A model generated the notes under the pieces. The model was not told the origin of the DNA, did not search any database, and worked only from the letters and a program-made list of their open reading frames with translations. The translations under genes were made by a program, and so were the position numbers. DNA of 50,350 nt from Pseudobdellovibrionaceae bacterium (GTDB lineage Bacteria; Bdellovibrionota; Bdellovibrionia; Bdellovibrionales; Bdellovibrionaceae), in NCBI GenBank assembly GCA_013359135.1, contig JABWCN010000033.1, positions 1-50,350 on the forward strand, given 5' to 3'. This document shows, in pieces, positions 1 to 7,622 of this stretch (within the stretch, counting starts at the first letter, position 1; each line of letters begins with the position of its first letter).

Positions 1-126
1 CACAAGAGTCTGCGCTTGAGTCTTTCCTATCTCATTAAGTGGAATATCTGTATGTCCTTGAAATTTTCTTTGTGCGTTCCAGTGAGTTTCCCCATGGCGA
101 AATACATATAAATCAATTGGCTTCAT
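1..126 (-). CDS. Histidine phosphatase family protein, N-terminal part (cut by window start)
   Basis: The minus-strand frame starts at the ATG at 126 and is still open at base 1, giving 42 residues. It begins MKPIDLYVFRHGETHWNAQR, with the RHGE(T)xWN motif of the phosphoglycerate mutase/histidine phosphatase superfamily; the His is the residue phosphorylated during catalysis. Typical substrates are phosphomonoesters such as phosphoglycerate, alpha-ribazole phosphate or sugar phosphates, and the visible part cannot tell them apart. The trmB stop lies 2 bases upstream of this start, so the two are probably co-transcribed. The family call is secure; the substrate is unknown. Confidence 0.85.
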   Translation of the reverse strand, partial: MKPIDLYVFRHGETHWNAQRKFQGHTDIPLNEIGKTQAQTLV

Positions 127-128
127 TC

Positions 129-881
129 TTAGGCCTCGGACTTTCTAAGTAAAAAGTAGTTAATTTTAATTCCTTGCTTTAAAAATATAGTTTCAAATCC
201 TGTAATAAAATTTTCGGAAGCTTTTTCACTTTGATGTAAATCAAAAGTACAAAATTCAATTTTATAAGGAGAATTCTTGATTTCTTCAAGAGCCCATTCA
301 AAATAAACTAAAGAATCTGTTTTGAATTCAACAAAAGAACCACTTTTCTGTAACTTAAAAAGTTTTTCCAAATTACTTTTCTGAACTAATCTGTTTCTAG
401 GCTTTTTAGGTGTGACCCAAGGATCAGGAAAATGAATGAAGACATTATTCAGCTCATTTTCATCAAATAAGTCCTCTACATTAAAAGCATGAAATCTACA
501 AATAGCTGCATTTTTAGCACCCGATTTTAAGGCTCTCCTAATAGACTGAATAAGTGGCTTATATTTTAACTCCATGCCTACCAAAAAACGTTCGGGCTGC
601 TTTAGAGCTTGGTAATTAAAAAAATGTCCAGCACCTGTTCCAATTTCAAGATCTAAAGGTTGATTCGCAGAAGTCTGAAAAACTTTTTCTCTCCATTGAC
701 CTTTATTCAGTGGTGCCCTTTCTTCATTAAAAGCTACATGCTTATACTCATTGTCCAATGCCAGAGTGTATTGATTTTGGACTGGTAATTCTCGTGTTAA
801 ATTGATAATTCTTTTTGAAACGTTTCTTTCTATTTTATCTGTCATGACAGATCTGTTACCGTTAAATGAAGAAAATTTCAT
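129..881 (-). CDS. trmB: tRNA (guanine-N7-)-methyltransferase TrmB
   Basis: SAM-dependent methyltransferase that makes m7G46 in the tRNA variable loop; cytoplasmic. The 250-residue protein has the Rossmann SAM motif LDLEIGTGAGHF (about 76-87), then the family signature VFIHFPDPWVTPKK (about 147-160) followed by a basic RNRLVQ stretch, and ends with a FxTGFE-type block, as usual for TrmB. Most TrmB proteins are 210-240 residues, so the N-terminus is slightly long; an internal Met at residue 13 is an alternative start. A TAGGA Shine-Dalgarno about 7 bases before the ATG at 881 supports the longer form. The phosphatase gene follows 2 bases downstream. Confidence 0.92.
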   Translation of the reverse strand: MKFSSFNGNRSVMTDKIERNVSKRIINLTRELPVQNQYTLALDNEYKHVAFNEERAPLNKGQWREKVFQTSANQPLDLEIGTGAGHFFNYQALKQPERFLVGMELKYKPLIQSIRRALKSGAKNAAICRFHAFNVEDLFDENELNNVFIHFPDPWVTPKKPRNRLVQKSNLEKLFKLQKSGSFVEFKTDSLVYFEWALEEIKNSPYKIEFCTFDLHQSEKASENFITGFETIFLKQGIKINYFLLRKSEA

Positions 882-1052
882 CTAAAATCCTATTTTTCTA
901 TAGATTAAATGCTCTAACTGAGTATAGACTTAAGTAAGGTCCCTGTAGTTAATTTAACCAACTTAAATTAATACACTAAGCCTAAATATTTGAAATAATT
1001 AATTTTTTCTATTTTTTGCAAAATTAATTAAAGCTTTCAAAGGAGGAAAGTT

Positions 1053-2452
1053 ATGTCAAGTACAGCTGCTCAATCCAGCCACCATAGTGGTTCTCACGAT
1101 ATGAGTAAGACAAAAAGAAATAACATTTGGACAGTAATTGGTGCTTCCTCTGCGGGAACATTGATTGAGTGGTATGACTTTTATATCTTTGGTAGCTTAG
1201 CTACAATCATTGCTGGTCACTATTTTCCAAAAGGAAATGATGTCGTCTCATACTGTTAACCTTGGCCACTTTTGCCACAGGTTTCGTGGTTCGTCCTTTT
1301 GGAGCTTTATTCTTTGGACGCATAGGTGATATTGTTGGGCGTAAATACACATTCCTAGTAACACTTTTGATTATGGGTGGATCGACTGCAGTTATAGGAT
1401 TACTTCCAACATACGAAACTATTGGAATATTTGCGCCGATTCTTCTATTATTACTAAGACTTCTTCAAGGACTGGCGCTTGGTGGAGAGTATGGTGGAGC
1501 CGCTACCTACGTTGCAGAGCATTCTCCAGATGATCGACGGGGTTACTTTACTAGTTTTATTCAAACCACAGCAACACTTGGATTATTTGTTTCTCTGGGA
1601 GTGATTTTGGCAACTCGTCTATCTCTAGGTGATGAAGACTTTAAAGCCTGGGGATGGAGAGTGCCATTTCTACTTTCCATGATACTTGTTGTACTTTCTT
1701 ATTTCATTCGTCAAAAGCTTCACGAGTCACCAGTTTTCCAAGAACTAAAATCATCTGGAAAAGCTTCAACATCCCCACTTAGAGATAGTTTTATGAATCC
1801 TGAAAATAGAAGGATGGTTATTATCTCTCTTCTTGGAGCCACCATGGGACAAGGCGTGGTTTGGTACACTGGTCAGTTTTATGCTCTTTATTATTTGCAA
1901 ACAGTATTAACAGTAAATTTCGTGACAGCAAACTATATTATTGCAGGTGCTTTACTTCTTGGAACTCCCTTCTTTGTTTTATTTGGAGCGCTATCTGATA
2001 AAATAGGTCGCAAGAAAATTATGATGACCGGTTGCTTAATAGCTGCAATCTCCTACATCCCCCTCTATAAGGCCATGGCAGCAGCTTCTGGGTTTAACCA
2101 TGATAACCCGGCAATACCACTCCATGAACCTAATATACCAGTGTTAGTTCTGATCGTCTTCATTCAGGTTATTTTCGTAACCATGGTTTATGGCCCCATA
2201 GCGGCTTTTCTTGTTGAATTATTTCCAACCAAAATTAGATACACTTCTATGTCACTACCTTATCATATTGGTAATGGAGTATTCGGTGGTCTTGTTCCTT
2301 TAATAGGAACGTATTTGGTGGATAAAACTGGGGATATGTACTCTGGACTTTATTATCCCATTGCTATCGCCCTGATCACCTTTGTCGTTGGTAGTATCAT
2401 GATCAAAGAAAAAGGACACCACGTTGGGTTGAATGATAAAGACCTAAAGTAA
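1053..2452 (+). pseudogene. MFS metabolite:H+ symporter (MHS family), frameshifted
   Basis: An AAAGGAGG ribosome site precedes the ATG at 1053. The first 68 codons encode a soluble head and TM1 (IEWYDFYIFGSLATIIAG) and end at TAA 1257-1259. From about 1253 the next frame continues as LLTLATFATGFVVRPFG and runs about 400 codons to 2452, with MFS motif A (GRIGDIVGRKYT), RLLQGLALGGEYGG and the second-half repeat ALSDKIGRKK. Joined, the product is about 466 residues with 12 TMs, like ProP/ShiA/KgtP proton symporters for organic acids or osmolytes. Adding one base near 1253 (TAC-CTG-TTA-ACC) restores the frame, so this is a one-base deletion or a sequencing error. The rest of the protein looks intact, which points to a recent lesion or an artefact. 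Confidence 0.85.
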
Positions 2453-2488
2453 AATTCTAATAGTAATAATTAATCTAGTCTGTTTTTT

Positions 2489-2521
2489 AAGGAGCTATCT
2501 GAAAATAGCTCCTTATTTTTT
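2489..2521 (+). terminator. Rho-independent terminator after the MHS transporter
   Basis: AAGGAGCTAT (2489-2498) pairs perfectly with ATAGCTCCTT (2505-2514) around a 6-base loop, then a run of T residues follows (2516-2521). It lies 36 bases after the transporter stop. The stop codon of the convergent exported-protein gene (2513-2515) sits in the right arm. Confidence 0.85.
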
Positions 2522-3001
2522 CTTTAACTGAATGAAGTAAAGAATATTTAAACTTGAAGTGCCATTCTGAACAAACTGTCCTAAGCTCATTCTATTCGGC
2601 AACATTCCATCTTGAAATCCGATTAAACTTGATTGCCCATGGCTCTGAGGAAGTGATCGATTATATAAAACTTGTGGGTACTCATCAACCCAATAAAGTA
2701 CCTCAAGAATGTCACTTTTCTGCCCAAATACACGCACTAAAAAATGAACAAGAAAACTAAGTTTCACTTTCGAGGTTTGTGATAAGCATGTCACCTTCCA
2801 ATCGTAAGGTAAATTAGGAACTGGTTCATGCCGACATTCCCAAGTTGGGCCAGGCTCATTTGGCAACAGGCTAAAAGAAATACTTTCTTTAGTAATTGGA
2901 AACGGGGCCGGAAGATCATTTCTTACAGGAAACTTAGGATATGCTAGTAAATTGCCTGTAAAACTCAAAACCAACAAAAAATAAATACAACTTTTTAACA
3001 T
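2513..3001 (-). CDS. Hypothetical exported protein
   Basis: I do not recognise a family. The 162-residue product starts with MLKSCIYFLLVLSFTGNLLA, a clear Sec signal peptide with likely cleavage near LLA-YP. The start at 3001 is preferred because GGAG lies 6 bases upstream; a start four codons earlier is possible. The mature part is proline-rich at first (YPKFPVRNDLPAPFP), has two cysteines that could form a disulfide (WECRHEP and VTCLSQ), and ends in a lysine-rich tail. It is probably periplasmic or outer-membrane associated. The gene is convergent with the broken MHS transporter, and the CDF gene lies just upstream on the same strand (25-base gap), so co-transcription with it is possible. 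Confidence 0.6.
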   Translation of the reverse strand: MLKSCIYFLLVLSFTGNLLAYPKFPVRNDLPAPFPITKESISFSLLPNEPGPTWECRHEPVPNLPYDWKVTCLSQTSKVKLSFLVHFLVRVFGQKSDILEVLYWVDEYPQVLYNRSLPQSHGQSSLIGFQDGMLPNRMSLGQFVQNGTSSLNILYFIQLKKK

Positions 3002-3026
3002 AGCAAACTCCATTTTTATGTTCGTA

Positions 3027-4013
3027 TTAATTCTGTCCCTGAATCATTTCTTTAGATGAAAAGGAATAATGTGATTTAAACTCAGTTGTACGTATAGGAC
3101 AATCTTTAACATCACATCTATCACAATAAGATTTTTTACATGGATCTAAATGAAAAGCAAATTCTCCATCGAACGGATAATCACGAACTACATTAGATTC
3201 AAAATCATGAGTAATTTTGTGTGACTGGGCCACATTCCAAAACTCCGGGACAATCAAGTGAGCATCTATGTGATGAAAACTACCAGCCCTTATTGTTCTT
3301 AAATTATGAATATTAATAATTCCAGGTTGTAAATTTTTTTGAATCGACTTTGAAAGCTCATTCAAAGTTTCATCATCTAACTCATCAGTTAATCCTGATA
3401 TAGATCTTCTAACAATTTTAATTCCTTCAAAAATTAAATGAAAAGCAATTAAAAATGATAATAAAGGATCTAACCAAAAGATGCCTGTGAGTTTAACTAG
3501 AAAAAGACCCACAACTACCCCACCCGTAGTTACGACATCACTCATGATATGAGCGCTACTTGCTAGAAGCGTCTCGGACTTTTCTTTGGAGCCAATCTTC
3601 TTTAAGTGAAGCGAAATAGCCAAATTCACTAAACTTGCTAAAACAACAAATAATATTCCCAAATTAAGATCAGTCATTTTATTACCTTCACTATAAGAAC
3701 GGTAACTTTCTATCATGATAGAAATGGCAGCAAACAGTATCAGTCCGCCTTCAAATGCAGCGGAAAAAAATTCTACTTTACCATGTCCATAGGGATGATT
3801 TTGATCTTTTGGTTTAGCTACTAAGTTGATAACCCACAAAGCTGTTGCCGCGGTAATGATATTCACTAAAGTCTCTAACGCATCAGAAAAAATAGCTGTT
3901 GATCCAGAAACCCGATAACCAAAAAATTTTAAACATATAACTATAAAACTGACGACAAGGCTATATTTGGCAGCTCTTAACTTGGCACTTTGCGATTCAC
4001 TAATTGTGTTCAT
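3027..4013 (-). CDS. Cation diffusion facilitator (CDF) metal transporter with cysteine-rich tail
   Basis: Inner-membrane divalent-metal/H+ antiporter of the CDF (FieF/ZitB-like) family. It has about six TM segments, the first transport-site aspartate in TM2 (FSDALETLVN, D44), the family NHPYGHGKVEFF motif (72-83), and the TM5 HxxxD site (H155, D159). A cytoplasmic dimerisation domain follows (about 205-290). The usual second TM2 aspartate is Thr48 here, so metal preference is uncertain. The C-terminus carries four cysteines (C292, C297, C300, C305) in a CxxxxCxxCxxxxC pattern absent from standard FieF and suggestive of an extra metal site. Length (328) is normal for the family plus this tail. 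Confidence 0.88.
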   Translation of the reverse strand: MNTISESQSAKLRAAKYSLVVSFIVICLKFFGYRVSGSTAIFSDALETLVNIITAATALWVINLVAKPKDQNHPYGHGKVEFFSAAFEGGLILFAAISIMIESYRSYSEGNKMTDLNLGILFVVLASLVNLAISLHLKKIGSKEKSETLLASSAHIMSDVVTTGGVVVGLFLVKLTGIFWLDPLLSFLIAFHLIFEGIKIVRRSISGLTDELDDETLNELSKSIQKNLQPGIINIHNLRTIRAGSFHHIDAHLIVPEFWNVAQSHKITHDFESNVVRDYPFDGEFAFHLDPCKKSYCDRCDVKDCPIRTTEFKSHYSFSSKEMIQGQN

Positions 4014-4064
4014 ACCAGTTAATTAATAACAATCAACTAGCTTGGCAATAACAATAACGATTTG

Positions 4065-5171
4065 TTAACTGACTTTCTTCTTTTTTCGACCAGAAGTTCC
4101 AACAATTTTTGGTTTTCCTTCGCTCTCTTTATTAAGATTAAGCGTACCAACAGACGAAGTTGAACTGAAATTGCCTTGATGATTACCTTGAGCTGGAAGA
4201 ACTAGTTGATTTGGAGATTGCGTAAATTCAGTAATGCCTGGCATTTTATAATAACAAACCTTATTTCTTCCACTCTCTTTTGCTTCATACAATGCATGGT
4301 CAGCTCTTCTAACTAGCTCTTTTGGAGTAATACTCTCTTTAGGATCTGTCATCCCAAAACCAACTGAAATAGTTAGTTGAATACTATCCTCACCACTTCG
4401 AAAAACTGTTCCTTCAACTGACTTCCTTAAACGTTCACAAAAAAAGTAAGCACCATCAAAGTTCACCTCGGTGAGTACAATAAGAAACTCATCACCACCA
4501 TAACGAGCAGGAATATCTATATTTCTAGTATTGGCACGCACAATTTTACCAACTTCGGTAATAACAAAACTTCCAAAAAGATGGTCGTGACCATCATTCA
4601 CACTCTTAAAATGATCTAAATCGAACATAATCACACAAACCTGACGCTCAAAACGTCGGGCTCTTTGCATCTCGAAATCAAGCTTTTGGTACAAAGATCT
4701 CATATTATATAAACCGGTCAAATCATCTGTATCAGCTAATTCTTTGAGCTTTTCATTAGCAAACAGCAATTGCTCTTGCAGATCGCGAATTCTTAAATGT
4801 GTCCTAATACGCGCCAGCAACTCCAAAGGAACGAAAGGCTTAACTATATAGTCATCAGCACCACTATCTAACCCGTGGATTATAGAGTCAGTTGAAGACT
4901 CGTCACTCAAAAGCAGTAAAGATGCAAGTGGTCGTATGTCACGAATTTTTGCAAGAGCTTCGAAACGTTCATTTTTTTCTTTAAAATCTAAAATAATAAT
5001 CAAAGGCATCCATGAATCGATGATTTTTAATCCATCTTCCAAATTATGAACTCCTAGGGTGTCATAGCCTTCCCACTTCAATGGTTCAAGAATAATGTCT
5101 ATTCCCTGAGGATCGTCATCGATGACTAATATTTTCCTGGTACTTGCCAATTTTTCCATTTGTTGCGACAT
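4065..5171 (-). CDS. Response regulator with GGDEF domain (diguanylate cyclase, PleD-like)
   Basis: Makes the second messenger c-di-GMP under phosphorylation control. An N-terminal receiver domain (about 13-130) has the acidic pair D18/D19, phospho-acceptor D62 and switch lysine K111 (VKPF). A coiled linker follows (130-147), then the GGDEF domain from DTDDLTGLYN (148) with intact active site GGDEF (225-229) and an inhibitory-site RxxD (RNID, 216-219) five residues before it. It should therefore be an active cyclase with product inhibition. The receiver lacks the common Pro/Gly after the phospho-Asp. The last 60 residues are low-complexity and end in a basic SGRKKKKVS tail. No histidine kinase lies nearby. 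AGGA about 11 bases before the ATG serves as ribosome site. Confidence 0.93.
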   Translation of the reverse strand: MSQQMEKLASTRKILVIDDDPQGIDIILEPLKWEGYDTLGVHNLEDGLKIIDSWMPLIIILDFKEKNERFEALAKIRDIRPLASLLLLSDESSTDSIIHGLDSGADDYIVKPFVPLELLARIRTHLRIRDLQEQLLFANEKLKELADTDDLTGLYNMRSLYQKLDFEMQRARRFERQVCVIMFDLDHFKSVNDGHDHLFGSFVITEVGKIVRANTRNIDIPARYGGDEFLIVLTEVNFDGAYFFCERLRKSVEGTVFRSGEDSIQLTISVGFGMTDPKESITPKELVRRADHALYEAKESGRNKVCYYKMPGITEFTQSPNQLVLPAQGNHQGNFSSTSSVGTLNLNKESEGKPKIVGTSGRKKKKVS

Positions 5172-5622
5172 ATTCTTATTATCCTATTGAAAGCAGTTCA
5201 AAAAAAGGTCCGGAAGCTTTATTTGAGTACAATCTGTCCTTCAGTCTGGCAAAATGGGATTCTTTGTCAACATTGGAATCTAGTAAAATCACCCTAGTTT
5301 ACTCTGGATTCTTAAAACCTGAGTACCTAACCAGCAGTTCAGATAATAACCACAGTTTATGCTCTAGCTGGAAAAGCAAAGAAAAAGTGGTTTACAAAGA
5401 GGGGACTATCTTACTTCTACTTGTAAAATAAGTTTTCAGTTTAAGGGTATTTTTTTGTCATCCTTTCAAGTTTTTACAAAAAATAATCTCTCTGAGATAT
5501 TTTTGAAAATAAACTTGAAAGGACTTTATTTTTAAAATAAGAAATAGAACTTATTCTAAGTGAATTATTTTTTAAAATTTTTGCATCACTCATTATCGAG
5601 TGACACAAAGGAGAATACTGAA
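5172..5622. other. Intergenic region between response regulator and speA, with no convincing gene
   Basis: These 451 bases separate two divergent genes. An open frame of up to 95 codons (5144-5431, plus strand) exists, but it has no ribosome site, no recognisable motif and overlaps the regulator start antisense, so I do not call it. The main content is the nested inverted repeat at 5461-5523. A weak promoter-like pair follows it (TTGAAA 5515-5520, 17-base gap, TAAGAA 5538-5543, poor -10). Confidence 0.6.
5461..5523 (+). repeat. Nested inverted repeat / long hairpin upstream of speA
   Basis: TCCTTTCAAGTTT (5461-5473) and AAACTTGAAAGGA (5511-5523) are perfect 13-base inverted arms 37 bases apart. 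Inside them AAAAATAATCTC and GAGATATTTTT form a second stem (one bulged A) around a TCT loop, so the whole 63 bases can fold into one hairpin. It ends 99 bases before the speA start. No T-run follows, so it does not look like a terminator. It could be an operator for a dimeric regulator or a structured 5' leader; which depends on where transcription starts. Confidence 0.6.
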
Positions 5623-7605
5623 ATGTCAAACAGCCTTACTGGTATGACTTCTCAAGCATCAGCATCTACTTCTTCGCTTTCTGGCTCTGGAATGACAACA
5701 TCTAACTGGAATCCAGAAAAAAGTGCTGAACTTTATGGAATCAATAACTGGGGTAATGGTTATTTCAGAGTGAACCAAAGTGGCAACGTTTCTGTGACTC
5801 CTTTTGGAACCCAAGGCCCTTCTGTAGATCTTCATGAACTATCTCAGGAGCTTCTAGACCGTGGAATTCGAGTCCCTATTATGATTCGTTTCCCTGACAT
5901 TATCAAATCTAGAGTCAACCTCCTTCATTCTTGTTTCAAAAATGCAATTAACGAGCACGGTTACAAAGCTGAGTATCGTGGTGTTTATCCAATTAAAGTG
6001 AATCAGCAGCGCCACTTAGTTCAAGAGATAGTGCATTTTGGAAAAGAAGTTGGACTTGGCCTAGAATGTGGATCTAAACCAGAGCTTTTAGTAGTTTTAT
6101 CGATGATGATCAACCCAAATGCGTTGATTATATGTAATGGGTTCAAAGATGCAGAATACATTGAAACAGCCATCCTCTCACAAAAACTGGGAAAAAATAC
6201 GATAATAGTGGTAGACAGAAAAGAAGAACTACAGCTTATCATCAATGTAGCCAAAAAATTTAATGCTCGTCCAAAAATTGGTTTCAGAGCAAAGCTCAAT
6301 ACCCAAGGCGCAGGAAAATGGGTTGATTCTTCTGGAGCAAGGTCTAAGTTCGGACTTACTTCTATGGAAATTGTTGAGGGAATAGAACATCTCAAACGTG
6401 AGAATATGATTGAGTGCCTAGAGTTACTTCATTATCATATTGGCTCTCAAGTTCCATCAATTCAAAGTATTAAATCTTCTTTAAAAGAAGGGGCCAGATT
6501 TTTCACTGAAATATATTCCTATGGTGCAAGTAGCTTGAAATATATTGATGTCGGAGGTGGTCTTGGGGTGGATTATGATGGTACTGGCCACTCAGACTCA
6601 TCGATTAATTATTCAGAGCAAGAATACGCAAATGATGTTGTTTCAACTCTACAATCACTCTGCGATGAAAAAAACATTCCACATCCACACATTGTAACTG
6701 AGTCTGGTAGAGCTCTTGTCGCTCACCACTCTGTTCTTGTTTTTAATATTCTTGGAGTCAATCATTTACATCGAGAAGCGCCACCAAGACTAGTCATAAA
6801 AAAAGATCCTACAATTATGCATGACCTTCAATATATTTATGAAAAGGTTAATAAAGATAATATCAACGAGTGTTTTAATGATTTAACTCAAGCTAAACAA
6901 GAAACACTGCAACTTTTTACTTATGGAGTTCTCAATTTAGAACAAAGAGCTTGGTGTGAATCAATGTACTTTTCGATTGCTACCAAAATGTTAAATATCT
7001 CTAAAAACAATTCTGATTTAGAAGATATTGAGAGCACTCTTCGCCAAGAACTGTGTGACACTTATTATGGTAATTTTTCAGTATTTCAGTCAGTTCCTGA
7101 CTCTTGGGCTGTTGGCCAGTTATTCCCCGTAATGCCAATTCATCGTTTACAAGAAGAACCAGATCATGAGGCTACGTTGGCAGATTTAACTTGTGATTCT
7201 GATGGTAAAATTGAAAAATTCATCGATACTAAAACTGGTGAATACAAACGTACATTGCAAATTCATGAATTTAAAGAAACTCAACAATATTATTTAGGTG
7301 TTTTTCTTACCGGCGCTTACCAAGAAATTTTAGGAGATCTACACAATCTTTTTGGTGATACTGATGCTGTTCACGTTTCAATTGGAGAAGCTGGATATAC
7401 TATAGATCATTATGTTCCTGGTGATACTGTAACAGAAGTGTTATCTTATGTTCAGTACGACAGAAATAAAATGGTTGACAATGTCCGACAAGCTTCTGAA
7501 GAATTTATTCAAAAAGGTAATATCACCAAACATGAAGCTAAAGTCTTAATTAAACACTATGAAGAAGGACTCTCTGGATATACTTATTTAGAAGAATCAG
7601 AATAA
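5623..7605 (+). CDS. speA: Biosynthetic arginine decarboxylase SpeA
   Basis: PLP enzyme that decarboxylates arginine to agmatine, the first step of the agmatine route to putrescine. The ATG at 5623 is chosen because AAAGGAG lies 9 bases before it; the frame is open upstream to 5560 without a ribosome site. The 660-residue length matches the family. Motifs are the PLP lysine in YPIKVNQQ (K125), LHYHIGSQ, the glycine-rich phosphate loop VGGGLGVDYDG, ESGRALVAHH, and the C-terminal ALYQ..LGDLHNLFGDTDAVHV-like block, here GAYQEILGDLHNLFGD. The first ~25 residues are Ser/Thr-rich and not conserved. The agmatinase-like gene at 16186 would supply the next step, though it is 8.6 kb away. Confidence 0.95.
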   Translation: MSNSLTGMTSQASASTSSLSGSGMTTSNWNPEKSAELYGINNWGNGYFRVNQSGNVSVTPFGTQGPSVDLHELSQELLDRGIRVPIMIRFPDIIKSRVNLLHSCFKNAINEHGYKAEYRGVYPIKVNQQRHLVQEIVHFGKEVGLGLECGSKPELLVVLSMMINPNALIICNGFKDAEYIETAILSQKLGKNTIIVVDRKEELQLIINVAKKFNARPKIGFRAKLNTQGAGKWVDSSGARSKFGLTSMEIVEGIEHLKRENMIECLELLHYHIGSQVPSIQSIKSSLKEGARFFTEIYSYGASSLKYIDVGGGLGVDYDGTGHSDSSINYSEQEYANDVVSTLQSLCDEKNIPHPHIVTESGRALVAHHSVLVFNILGVNHLHREAPPRLVIKKDPTIMHDLQYIYEKVNKDNINECFNDLTQAKQETLQLFTYGVLNLEQRAWCESMYFSIATKMLNISKNNSDLEDIESTLRQELCDTYYGNFSVFQSVPDSWAVGQLFPVMPIHRLQEEPDHEATLADLTCDSDGKIEKFIDTKTGEYKRTLQIHEFKETQQYYLGVFLTGAYQEILGDLHNLFGDTDAVHVSIGEAGYTIDHYVPGDTVTEVLSYVQYDRNKMVDNVRQASEEFIQKGNITKHEAKVLIKHYEEGLSGYTYLEESE

Positions 7606-7622
7606 GCTACCTAAAGTAGCTT
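7604..7622. terminator. Possible hairpin between speA and the convergent gene
   Basis: AAGCTAC (7604-7610) pairs with GTAGCTT (7616-7622) around CTAAA, directly at the speA stop and 1 base before the convergent stop. There is no strong T-run on either side, so termination here is only probable. Confidence 0.4.

Noticed and set aside
5144-5431. 95-codon plus-strand frame in front of speA
   Set aside because: It has no ribosome site or known motif and overlaps the regulator start antisense.
6021-6395. 124-codon minus-strand frame inside speA
   Set aside because: It is a shadow of the strongly conserved speA reading frame and has no independent signals.
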